From assembly GCF_963378105.1 (NCBI RefSeq), contig NZ_OY726398.1:4154001-4218000 (forward strand): DNA of 64,000 bases. The letters run 5' to 3'. A program made the translations under genes and the position numbers. Below are positions 24,901-32,663 of the stretch, in pieces. The notes under the pieces were generated by a model, which was given only the letters and a program-made list of their open reading frames with translations, was not told the origin of the DNA and did not search any database. The stretch comes from Mycolicibacter sp. MU0102 (lineage in GTDB: Bacteria > Actinomycetota > Actinomycetes > Mycobacteriales > Mycobacteriaceae). The first letter of the stretch is position 1, and the number at the start of each line of letters is the position of its first letter.

Positions 24901-26064
24901 CAGCGAGCCGCGCGGGATACCCCAGATGCCTTCGACGAACTCGCGGTCCTCGGCGCAGGCGACGCTGCGCTGGCCAGGCAGGCCTGGACCCATGTAGCCC
25001 ATTTCCCGGCCGCCCATGGCATTGGGTTGACCGGTCAGGGAGAAGGGTCCGCTGCCGGTTTTGCAGATGGCCCCGGTGGCCAGGTGCAGGTTGCAGATGG
25101 CGTTGGTGTTCCAGGTTCCGTGGGTGCTCTGGTTGAGTCCCATTGTCCAGCAGCTCATCCAGTTCCCCGCCTCACCGATCCATGCTGCGGCAGTGCGAAT
25201 GTCGGATTCGGGGATTCCGGTGAGCTCAGCCACCGCCTCCGGAGTGAATTGCTTCAGGAAGCTGGGCATGACCTCCCAGTCCTGCGTGTACTCGGCGATG
25301 AACTCGTCGTCGGTGTGGCCATTCGCGACGATCAGATGCAGCAGCCCGTTGAGCAGTGCTAGATCGGTTCCGGGCGCGATCTGCAAGAACAGGTCGGCCT
25401 TCTCCGCGGTGGCAGTGCGGCGTGGATCGACGACGATCACCTTGGCGCCGGCCTTGACGCGGTCCATCATCCGCAGGAACAGAATCGGGTGGCAGTCGGC
25501 CACATTCGCACCGATCACGAAAAACACGTCGGCGTGATCGAAGTCCTGATAGGAGCCGGGCGGCCCGTCGGCACCCAGTGACATTTTGTAGCCGCTGCCC
25601 GCGCTGGCCATACACAGCCGCGAGTTGGACTCGATCTGGTTGGTGCCGATGAAACCCTTGGCGAGCTTGTTCGCCAAGTATTGCGCCTCGGTGGACATCT
25701 GCCCGGAGACGTAGAGCGCGACGGCGTCGGGCCCGTACTCGTCGATGATCGCCCGCAACCGGCCGGCGCAATGGGTGATGGCGGTATCGATGTCGGTCGG
25801 CTCGACGGGCTCATCGCGGCCGGGCCGCATGAACGCCGACTCCATGCGGCCGGGCGCGGCGAGCAGATCCGCGGTGGTGGCGCCCTTGGTGCACAACCGG
25901 CCGAAGTTGGTCGGATGGGATTGGTCACCGCTGGATTTGGCCACTGCGCGGCGCCCGGTGGCCGGATCGGTTTCGACCTGTAGCACCACGCCGCATCCGA
26001 CCCCGCAGTAGGCACACAGGGTGGAGACGGCCTCTGCATGCTGCGAGTCGTCTTGCGCGGGCAT
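21919..26064 (-). CDS. nasN: single-chain assimilatory nitrate reductase fused to CysJ-like flavoprotein (NasN type)
   Basis: This 1381-residue fusion contains its own electron chain. The N-terminus has a [4Fe-4S] site (Cys17, Cys20, Cys24, Cys58), followed by a bis-MGD molybdopterin oxidoreductase domain to about residue 760. A flavodoxin/FMN domain (ASQTGNAEEVAARC, about 842-985) comes next, then a CPR-like FAD/NADPH domain from about 1000 (MIGPGTGVAPFRGFLQQR, VYVCGDASQMAKEVD-like end). It should reduce nitrate to nitrite with NADPH in the cytoplasm, like M. smegmatis NasN. AGGAGGTGA lies 6 nt before the ATG. No nitrite reductase or nitrate transporter is adjacent. A GlnR-like box upstream suggests nitrogen control. 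Confidence 0.9.
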   Translation of the reverse strand: MPAQDDSQHAEAVSTLCAYCGVGCGVVLQVETDPATGRRAVAKSSGDQSHPTNFGRLCTKGATTADLLAAPGRMESAFMRPGRDEPVEPTDIDTAITHCAGRLRAIIDEYGPDAVALYVSGQMSTEAQYLANKLAKGFIGTNQIESNSRLCMASAGSGYKMSLGADGPPGSYQDFDHADVFFVIGANVADCHPILFLRMMDRVKAGAKVIVVDPRRTATAEKADLFLQIAPGTDLALLNGLLHLIVANGHTDDEFIAEYTQDWEVMPSFLKQFTPEAVAELTGIPESDIRTAAAWIGEAGNWMSCWTMGLNQSTHGTWNTNAICNLHLATGAICKTGSGPFSLTGQPNAMGGREMGYMGPGLPGQRSVACAEDREFVEGIWGIPRGSLRTEVGAGTIDMFSRMADGQIKACWIICTNPVATVANRKTVLEGLERAELVIAQDAFAETETSAYADVLLPAALWSESDGVMVNSERNLTLFQQALDPVGQSLPDWQIIARVAAEMGYAKAFDYSSAEDVFEEIKRFANPKTGYDLRGITYERLRQTPIQWPCPPESAQNRHPIRYLNDGASQTQLVREDGSVPRLAFATESGRAVFFARPHLLPDEMPDDDYPFLLNTGRLPHQWHTMTKTGKVAKLNKLNPGPFVEIHPDDAGRLGIVDDDPVEIASRRGRAVLPAVVTDRVRPGNCFAPFHWNDAFGEYLSINAVTNDAVDPTSQQPEYKACAVTLAKVVVESPRELTAPGIPQSGDSGLDRVDTLIELFGLSGESVTTVPSFAPMERIYLSGLLTALRTEAGRSATGVPTVPANAPLEPTTRMWVDGLLAGLYSRHPTSASGPQADGSSSESIVVLWASQTGNAEEVAARCAAHLGEAGLPVALHTMNDFPAAGLPATRQLIVVSSTTGDGDPPDNGAVLWEELSADGTPQLTDTRYAVLALGDSNYDDFCGYGRKLDTRLAELGATRILDRVDCEPDYDDAVDEWFRTLRGALSAVPTPAVPEVAAPVVARSSREPGRYSRKNPLRTRLMRNTVLSGPGSTKEVRQLVFALPEATLSYQAGDALGVWPRNSAALVDEWLTVTGLDGTHVVELAEHGSMPLRQALVERFEITRITGDLLRFVAQRSQDRELVELLRPENKAALSDWVWGRQSVDVLAAIPVRATVEDWLGVLKPLAPRMYSISSACVDNPGEVHVTVGAVRYECGGVPRGGVCSTYLADRSDDAEIGIFVQSTNHFRPPADPNAPMIMIGPGTGVAPFRGFLQQRRALGHRGRNWLFFGERNAATDFYYRDELRDMQASGLLTELDLAFSRDQPEKVYVQDLLRARGAEVWEWLQDGAHLYVCGDASQMAKEVDRAICDIAARHGLLARDAAKAHVRALSSAGRYQRDVY

Positions 26065-26116
26065 GGAAGGTCACCTCCTGCGGTTGCGAGCCTCGCCGCC
26101 ACCTTGCCGGGGCTAC

Positions 26117-26143
26117 GTTTCAAGATCATTTCGGGACCATTAC
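26117..26143 (-). promoter_or_regulatory. GlnR-box-like repeat upstream of nasN
   Basis: Read on the minus strand this is GTAAT-n6-GAAAT-n6-GAAAC: three 5-mers spaced 11 bp apart, like the actinobacterial GlnR consensus gTnAC-n6-GaAAC. It lies 53-79 bp upstream of the nasN start. GlnR activates nitrate assimilation in mycobacteria, so activation of nasN under nitrogen limitation is likely but inferred. Confidence 0.55.
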
Positions 26144-26152
26144 CACGCGTTG

Positions 26153-26181
26153 CGATATTATTGCAGCGCCGGTGAATATCG
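26153..26181. promoter_or_regulatory. 7-bp inverted repeat of unknown role
   Basis: CGATATT (26153-26159) and AATATCG (26175-26181) are perfect inverted arms around a 15-nt centre, in an AT-rich patch between the treZ end and the nasN promoter. It could be a second regulator site for nasN. No known consensus matched. Confidence 0.3.
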
Positions 26182-26280
26182 GCCCTGACCAGCCCCGATC
26201 CGCCGAATGAGGCACTGCGTGACGGCGGCCACAGTTCTCGGCGCGAACGATCAGCGAGTCCTACATCGGAGGTAGGGCGC

Positions 26281-28005
26281 TCAACGAGCCGGACGCAGAA
26301 CCGCGAATGTATGCCCCGGAAGTTGGGTGATTTCACGCCCGACCGTCGGTGATCCCCAAGCCAGTACCAGCTCGCCGCTGGCCGGCACACTGACCGTGTC
26401 CTCGCTGAGATTGCAGACGACCAGCAGCGGACCGCGGTGCATGGCGATCCATCGCCTGTCCTCGTCGTAGTCGATCACCAGCTGGCTCAACCAGGGGCCG
26501 GCCGGATCGATTTCAGTGCGTAGCCCGATCAGTGCCCTGTAGAGGCGCAGCAGCTGCAGGTGGGGTTGCTCCTCGAGCTCGCACCAGGCCAGCTTGGACC
26601 GCTGGAAGGTTTGCGGATCCTGCGGATCGGGGATCTCGTCGGCATTCCAGCCGTGCTCGGCGAACTCGGCTTTGCGGCCTTCGGCGGTGGCGCGTGCCAC
26701 CTGCGGGTCCTCATGCGAAGTGAAGAACTGAAAAGGCGTGCGCGCGCCCCACTCCTCCCCCATGAAAAGCATTGCCGTATAAGGCGACAGCAGTACCAGT
26801 GCAGCCTTTATCGCGAGTTGCCCGGCCGTCAGGTTCTGTGATGGGCGGTCACCGAGCGCTCGGTTGCCGACCTGATCGTGGGTGCAGGTGTAGGCCAACA
26901 GTCGGGTAGCCGGGATCTGCGAGATCGGCAGCGGCCGCCCGTGACGCCGGCGGCGAAACGAGGAGTACGTGGCCGCGTGAAAAAAGCCGTTACGCAGGGT
27001 GGTCGCCAAGGTGGCCATGCTGCCGAAGTCAGCGTAATAGCCCTGCCGCTCACCGGATACCGCGGTGTGGATGGCGTGGTGGATGTCGTCGTCCCATTGC
27101 GCGGTGATCCCGTAGCCACCGTCTTCGCGACGGGTGATGGTGCGGGGATCGTTACGATCGCTTTCCGCGACGAGCGACAGCGGACGACCCAACTGCGCTG
27201 CCAGCGCGTCGGTTTCGGTCGACAACTCTTCCAGAATATTGATCGCTGTGGTGTCCACCAGCGCGTGCACGGCATCCAGCCGTAGGCCATCGATGTGGAA
27301 GACCCGCATCCAGCGCAGCGCGCAGTCGATGATGTAGCGGCGCACTTCGTCGGAGTCCGGGCCATCGATATTGATGGCGTTGCCCCATGGGTTACGTGTG
27401 TCCGACAGGTACGGCCCGAACCGGGGAAGGTAATTCCCGGACGGCCCAAGGTGGTTGAACACGGCATCGATCAGTACTCCCAGGCCCCGGCCGTGGCAGG
27501 CATCGACAAAGCGCGCCAACCCATTCGGGCCGCCGTAGGGCTCATGCACGGCGTACCACAGCACACCGTCATAGCCCCAGCCGTGCACGCCGGAAAAAGC
27601 GTTGACCGGCATCAGTTCTACGAAGTCGACGCCCAGATCGACCAGGTGATCCAGCTTGTCGATCGCGGAATCGAAGGTGCCCGCGGGCGTGAATGTGCCG
27701 ACGTGCAGTTCATAGATCACCGCACCTTCGGCTGGCCTCCCCGCCCAGTCGTCGTCGGTCCAGGTCAGGCTGGCCTCGTCCCACACCGCCGAGCGGGCGT
27801 GCACGCCGTCGGGCTGGCGGGCCGACCGCGGATCCGGGAGAACCTGCGGGTCGTCATCGAGCAGATAGCCGTACCGGGTGTCGGGCGCCACGTCGAGCGT
27901 CGTTCGCCACCACCCATCAGCCGAACGGGCCATCGGGTGTGCCACCCCAGCGATATCGAGGCCGACAACTGCTGGTGTCGGTGCCCAGACGGCGAAGTCA
28001 GTCAT
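26281..28005 (-). CDS. treZ: malto-oligosyltrehalose trehalohydrolase TreZ
   Basis: This 574-residue GH13 enzyme has an N-terminal CBM48-like sandwich and a TIM barrel with VELMPVNAF, the nucleophile Asp244 (HIDGLRLDAVHAL) and the acid Glu281 (LVAESDRNDPR). TreZ releases trehalose from the maltooligosyl-trehalose made by TreY. The start is ATG 28005, which overlaps the treY end by 8 bp; an in-frame ATG at 28122 would lie deep in treY. It is the last gene of treX-treY-treZ. The order and tight packing indicate one transcript from treX. Confidence 0.93.
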   Translation of the reverse strand: MTDFAVWAPTPAVVGLDIAGVAHPMARSADGWWRTTLDVAPDTRYGYLLDDDPQVLPDPRSARQPDGVHARSAVWDEASLTWTDDDWAGRPAEGAVIYELHVGTFTPAGTFDSAIDKLDHLVDLGVDFVELMPVNAFSGVHGWGYDGVLWYAVHEPYGGPNGLARFVDACHGRGLGVLIDAVFNHLGPSGNYLPRFGPYLSDTRNPWGNAINIDGPDSDEVRRYIIDCALRWMRVFHIDGLRLDAVHALVDTTAINILEELSTETDALAAQLGRPLSLVAESDRNDPRTITRREDGGYGITAQWDDDIHHAIHTAVSGERQGYYADFGSMATLATTLRNGFFHAATYSSFRRRRHGRPLPISQIPATRLLAYTCTHDQVGNRALGDRPSQNLTAGQLAIKAALVLLSPYTAMLFMGEEWGARTPFQFFTSHEDPQVARATAEGRKAEFAEHGWNADEIPDPQDPQTFQRSKLAWCELEEQPHLQLLRLYRALIGLRTEIDPAGPWLSQLVIDYDEDRRWIAMHRGPLLVVCNLSEDTVSVPASGELVLAWGSPTVGREITQLPGHTFAVLRPAR

Positions 28006-30304
28006 CGACACGCTCCAGCAGCACAACCGGTAGTTCGGCGAACAAGTCGACGGCCCGGACCGGTCCGCTGTGCCTGACGCCGGAGAGCGCGTCGGACCAT
28101 GTACCGGGAGGCAGCGTGACAACCGTATCGCCCCATCCGGTGCCCTGCAGGCGCACCGTCCAACGGCTGACCGCCACCATCACGTCATCGCCGCGGCGAA
28201 AGGCCACGACATGTTCCGACGCCGGTCCTGCCGCCAGCACTGGGTGGTAGCCGCCGTGGAGGAAACTGTCGGGGCGGGCTCGTCGCATCTGCAATGCCGC
28301 AGCGACCACCCGCATCTTCGGATGATGCAAGGACTCCAGCGCTGCCCGGCGCGCGTCGTAGTCGACCGCTCGCCGATTGTCCGGGTCGACCAAACTGTCA
28401 TCGCAGAGCTCGGTGCCCTGATAGACGTCCGGGACGCCGGGGACGGTCAAGGACAGCAGTTTCTGCCCCAGGATGTCGCTTTCGATATGCGGAGCGAGTT
28501 CGGCGACGAACTGCGTCAGTTCCTGCGCGATAGGACCATCCAGTATGTCGTCGAGCCACTGGTGCAGCGCGCCCTCGAACGCCGCGTCGGGGTCGTGCCA
28601 CGACGTCCGCCGGTCCGCCTCGCGAGCCGCCTTTTCGGCATAGGCGTGCAGTCGCTCGCGCAGTGCGGTGGTCACCCGGCCGTCGAGTGGCCACACACCG
28701 AAAATGTTCTGCCACAGGAAAAGCCCGGTTGTCAGATCGCGTGAGGGCGTCCTGGATTCCCAACGAGCGACGAACTCCGCCCACAGCGACGGCACCTGCG
28801 ACAACACCCCGATGCGGGCCCGCACATCCTCGCCGCGTTTGGTGTCGTGGGTGGACAGCGTGATCATCGTGTGCGGCCAGCGGTGTGCGCGGGTGGCGGC
28901 CCGGTGATGAGACTCGGCCGAACCGACGCCGAAATGCTGCGGGTTGCCGCCCACCTCGTTGAGCGACACCAGTCTGGCGTCGCGGTAGAACATGCAGTCT
29001 TCGGTCGCCTTGGCGGTGACCGCTCCGCACAGCTGCTGCAGCCGCACTCCCGCTTCCCGGGCTTCCCGGTCGCCGGCGATCGCTGCGGCCAGCAGTGCAA
29101 GCGGCTCGTCGAGTTCCGGCCGCTGCGCATGCGTGTGTGCCAGCGCCACCGGCAATAGCGCCCCCGACCCGCGATAGTCGCTGCGATAGACACCGATGTG
29201 TCCGAGCAAGGTCACGATGGCGTCAGCCAGCAGCGGATGATCAGCGCCGGTAGCGCTGGCCACACAGCGGCACAGCCGCGCCAGCTCGCTGCCCAGCGTC
29301 TCAGCAGCCGCGATCTCCTTCTGCTCGGCCAGCAGGGCCGGCATCGCGCGATAGTCGATGCCAGCGGTCTCGCACAACTCGGTCAGCGCCGGCTCACCGT
29401 TCGGGTCGATGAACAGCCCGCCGATCTCCCGCAGGGCGTCGTACCCGGTGGAGCCGGCCACCGGCAGGCTTGGGTCAAGCGACTCGTCAACGGCCAGAAT
29501 TTTTTCCACGACGATCCACGCGTCAGGTCCGGCCAACTCACGCAGCCATTCCAGGTACCCTCGCGGATCTGACAGTCCGTCCGGGTGATCGACCCGCACG
29601 CCATCGACAAGACCGGCGTCGAACCAGCGCACCAGCTCGACGTGCCAGGCGTCGAAGACCGCTCGATCCTCTTGACGCAGGCCGGCCAGCGACGTGATCG
29701 AAAAGAAGCGACGGTATCCACAGCTGCCGTTGCGCCAACCGACCAGACGATAGTGCTGTCGATCGTGGACTTGGGCGCCGCTGCCGGCGCCGGTTCCGGG
29801 CGCGATCGGAAACACCAGATCTCCCAGGCGCAGCGACTCGCCGTCGACGGCCAGATCCGCGACATCGTCATCAGATCCCAGTACCGGCAGAATGATTCGG
29901 CCGTCACCGAGGCCCCAATCGATGTCGAAAAATGCGGCGTACCGCGAGGAACGGCCGTGCTTGAGCACATCCCACCACCACGGGTTCTGCTCTGGCCTTT
30001 GCACCCCGACATGATTGGGCACGATGTCGATGATCAGACCGATACCGCGGGCACGTGCCGCCGCCGACAGCCGCGCCAAACCCGGCGCGCCGCCCAGTTC
30101 GGCAGAGACCGTAGTCGGATCGACGACGTCATAGCCGTGCGTCGATCCGTGCACCGCGGTCATGATCGGTGAGAGGTAAAGGTGCGAAATGCCCAGTGCA
30201 TCGAAGTAGTCGAGGAGGTTCTCGGCGTCGGCGAAGGTGAACGCGAAACCGCTGTCTGCGCCCCGCAGCTGTAACCGGTATGTGGACAGCACCGGGCGGG
30301 CCAT
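27998..30304 (-). CDS. treY: malto-oligosyltrehalose synthase TreY
   Basis: This 768-residue GH13 isomerase starts with the family signature STYRLQL and has YLSPIMTAVHGSTHGYDV, the barrel segment DIVPNHVGV, the catalytic region VDGVRVDHPDGL and the acid in WIVVEKIL. TreY turns the reducing end of a maltodextrin into an alpha,alpha-1,1 link. It begins 3 nt after the treX stop and overlaps treZ by 8 bp, so TreX (debranching), TreY and TreZ are made in pathway order. Length is normal for actinobacterial TreY. Confidence 0.95.
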   Translation of the reverse strand: MARPVLSTYRLQLRGADSGFAFTFADAENLLDYFDALGISHLYLSPIMTAVHGSTHGYDVVDPTTVSAELGGAPGLARLSAAARARGIGLIIDIVPNHVGVQRPEQNPWWWDVLKHGRSSRYAAFFDIDWGLGDGRIILPVLGSDDDVADLAVDGESLRLGDLVFPIAPGTGAGSGAQVHDRQHYRLVGWRNGSCGYRRFFSITSLAGLRQEDRAVFDAWHVELVRWFDAGLVDGVRVDHPDGLSDPRGYLEWLRELAGPDAWIVVEKILAVDESLDPSLPVAGSTGYDALREIGGLFIDPNGEPALTELCETAGIDYRAMPALLAEQKEIAAAETLGSELARLCRCVASATGADHPLLADAIVTLLGHIGVYRSDYRGSGALLPVALAHTHAQRPELDEPLALLAAAIAGDREAREAGVRLQQLCGAVTAKATEDCMFYRDARLVSLNEVGGNPQHFGVGSAESHHRAATRAHRWPHTMITLSTHDTKRGEDVRARIGVLSQVPSLWAEFVARWESRTPSRDLTTGLFLWQNIFGVWPLDGRVTTALRERLHAYAEKAAREADRRTSWHDPDAAFEGALHQWLDDILDGPIAQELTQFVAELAPHIESDILGQKLLSLTVPGVPDVYQGTELCDDSLVDPDNRRAVDYDARRAALESLHHPKMRVVAAALQMRRARPDSFLHGGYHPVLAAGPASEHVVAFRRGDDVMVAVSRWTVRLQGTGWGDTVVTLPPGTWSDALSGVRHSGPVRAVDLFAELPVVLLERVDD

Positions 30305-30307
30305 GCG

Positions 30308-32506
30308 TTAGCGCACTTTCCGCAGGACGAGCAGCGCACGCCCAGGAACGGGTAGCTCGTCCCCGGCCTGTGCGCCCGGCCCAGCCTGGGATGTCGGCTC
30401 AGCGGTGTCCAATTCGACGGTCCATTCTTGGGCGTAATCCTTGCCGGGAACGGCGAACTCGACCGTCTCCTCGTGCGCATTGAAGCACAGCAGGAACGAG
30501 TCATCCACCACCCGCTGGCCCCGCATGTCAGGTTCGCGGATCGCCTCGCCGTTGAGGAAGACCATGATGCACTTGTCGAAACCGTTGTCCCAATCGTCTT
30601 GGCTCATCTCCTGGCCGGCGGGGGTGAACCACGCGATGTCGCCGATCTCGTCGTCGTGGCGTACCGGGCGGCCCTCGAAGAACCGGCGACGGCGAAACAC
30701 CGGATGCTCTTTGCGAAGCTGCGTCACGTGGCGGGCGAAGGCCAGCAGATCGGCATTGGTGTCGGCCAGCGACCAATCCATCCAGGCGAGTTCGGAGTCC
30801 TGACAGTAGGTGTTGTTGTTGCCCTGCTGCGTGCGCCCCAGCTCATCACCGTGCGCGATCATCGGCGTGCCTTGGGACAGCAGCAGGGTGGCCAGGATGT
30901 TGCGTATCTGGCGAGCCCGCAGCTCTTGAACTTCTGGATCGTCGGTGGGGCCTTCGACGCCGCAGTTCCACGACCGGTTGTGGCTCTCGCCGTCGGAGTT
31001 GTCGTCGCCGTTGGCCTCGTTGTGCTTTTCGTTGTAGGAGACCAGGTCGCGCATCGTGAACCCGTCGTGGGCGACGACGAAATTGATGCTGGCACCCGGC
31101 CGGCGCCCGGTGGCCTCATAGAGGTCTGACGAGCCGGTGAGCCGCGAGGCGAACTCCCCCAATGTCTCCGGTTCGCCGCGCCAGTAATCGCGCACGGTGT
31201 CGCGGTATTTTCCATTCCATTCGGTCCACAGTCCGGGAAAGTTGCCGACCTGATAACCGCCCTCACCGACGTCCCACGGCTCGGCGATCAGCTTGACCTG
31301 GCTGACCACCGGGTCCTGCTGGATCAGGTCGAAGAACGCCGAAAGGCGGTCCACATCATAGAATTCGCGCGCCAAGGTCGATGCCAGATCGAAGCGGAAC
31401 CCGTCGACGTGCATCTCGGTCACCCAATACCGCAGCGAGTCCATGATCAGCTGCAGCGCGTGCGGATTGCGCGCATTGAGGCTGTTGCCCGTTCCGGTGT
31501 AGTCCATATACATGCTTCGGTCGTCGTCGACGAGCCGGTAGTAGGCGGCGTTGTCGATGCCACGGAAGTTGATGGTCGGGCCCAGGTGGTTGCCTTCGGC
31601 GGTGTGGTTGTAAACCACATCCAGGATCACCTCGATGCCGGCTTCATGCAAGGTGCGCACCATGGCCTTGAATTCCGCGACCGCCGCCCCTGGCTGCCGG
31701 TTTGCCGCGTACTGGCTGTGTGGGGCGAAGAACCCGAAAGTGTTGTAGCCCCAATAGTTTCGTAGGCCCATCCGAAGCAAGCGGTCGTCGTGCATGAACT
31801 GGTGTACCGGCATCAGCTCGACAGCAGTGACATTGAGCGCCTGCAGGTGATCGATGACTACCGGGTGAGCCAAACCGGCGTAGGTGCCGCGCAGTTCCTC
31901 GGGGATGCCGGGGTGCGTCTGCGTCATGCCCTTGACGTGAGTCTCGTAGATGATCGTCTCGTTGTAGGGGGTCTTCGGCGGCCGATCGGTTGCCCAGTCG
32001 AAGTACGGGTTGATCACCACGCTGGTCATGGTGTGCCCGAGCGAGTCGACCCTCGGCAGCGTCTCGCTGCGGGGCGGGTCGTCTCCGGCTGCCATGTCGT
32101 AGGAGAACAGCGCCTGGCCGAAGTCGAAATCGCCGGTGAACGCCCGGCCGTAGGGGTCCAGCAACAGTTTGCTGGAATCACAGCGATGTCCGGCCGGCGG
32201 ATCGAACGGCCCGTGCACCCGAAAGCCGTAGTTCTGTCCCGGCGACACCGTCGGCAGGTAGGCGTGCCAGACGTAGCCGTCCACCTCCTCGAGCGGTACG
32301 CAGGTCTGGTCACCGTCCTCGTCGATCAGGCACAGATCGACCCGCTCGGCGATCTCCGAGAAAAGGGCGAAGTTGGTTCCCCCACCGTCGTAGCTGGCCC
32401 CGAGCGGGGCACTGCTGCCCGGCCAGACGGTGTGCGACACAGGTGGGGCCTCAGCTGAATCCCCGGCCGCGGTGACCACCCTCGCCGGATTTCGGGTAGT
32501 GCCCAT
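30308..32506 (-). CDS. treX: glycogen debranching enzyme TreX/GlgX
   Basis: This 732-residue GH13 isoamylase-type enzyme opens with VWPGSSAPLGASYDGGGTNF (N-terminal CBM48 domain). It has GLRNYWGYNT, DVVYNHTAEGNHLGP, the nucleophile region VDGFRFDLAST and the acid in LIAEPWDVG. It removes alpha-1,6 branches from glycogen, feeding linear chains to TreY. It is the first gene of treX-treY-treZ and divergent from malQ across a 157-bp gap. The ATG at 32506 gives a normal N-terminus; no strong Shine-Dalgarno site is seen. Confidence 0.93.
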   Translation of the reverse strand: MGTTRNPARVVTAAGDSAEAPPVSHTVWPGSSAPLGASYDGGGTNFALFSEIAERVDLCLIDEDGDQTCVPLEEVDGYVWHAYLPTVSPGQNYGFRVHGPFDPPAGHRCDSSKLLLDPYGRAFTGDFDFGQALFSYDMAAGDDPPRSETLPRVDSLGHTMTSVVINPYFDWATDRPPKTPYNETIIYETHVKGMTQTHPGIPEELRGTYAGLAHPVVIDHLQALNVTAVELMPVHQFMHDDRLLRMGLRNYWGYNTFGFFAPHSQYAANRQPGAAVAEFKAMVRTLHEAGIEVILDVVYNHTAEGNHLGPTINFRGIDNAAYYRLVDDDRSMYMDYTGTGNSLNARNPHALQLIMDSLRYWVTEMHVDGFRFDLASTLAREFYDVDRLSAFFDLIQQDPVVSQVKLIAEPWDVGEGGYQVGNFPGLWTEWNGKYRDTVRDYWRGEPETLGEFASRLTGSSDLYEATGRRPGASINFVVAHDGFTMRDLVSYNEKHNEANGDDNSDGESHNRSWNCGVEGPTDDPEVQELRARQIRNILATLLLSQGTPMIAHGDELGRTQQGNNNTYCQDSELAWMDWSLADTNADLLAFARHVTQLRKEHPVFRRRRFFEGRPVRHDDEIGDIAWFTPAGQEMSQDDWDNGFDKCIMVFLNGEAIREPDMRGQRVVDDSFLLCFNAHEETVEFAVPGKDYAQEWTVELDTAEPTSQAGPGAQAGDELPVPGRALLVLRKVR

Positions 32507-32663
32507 ACTCGCCCAATCTCGTCACGACATCTGATTCCACGTGCCTTTGCCGAGGGTGGCTACCCGCCTGCCGGGCGGTCAAACTATCGCCGGCTACGAC
32601 ACTACGGTCCGGTTCGCGGGGGTGGGGAGTTGAAATGCGTCCCAGGCGGGTATAGGCGTTGTT
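32507..32663. promoter_or_regulatory. bidirectional promoter region between treX and malQ
   Basis: This 157-bp noncoding gap separates divergent starts and must carry promoters for both the treX-treY-treZ and malQ-treS-mak units. A TACGGT hexamer occurs near 32605 and TATAGG near 32651, but I cannot fix -10/-35 pairs or any convincing operator palindrome. Confidence 0.4.
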
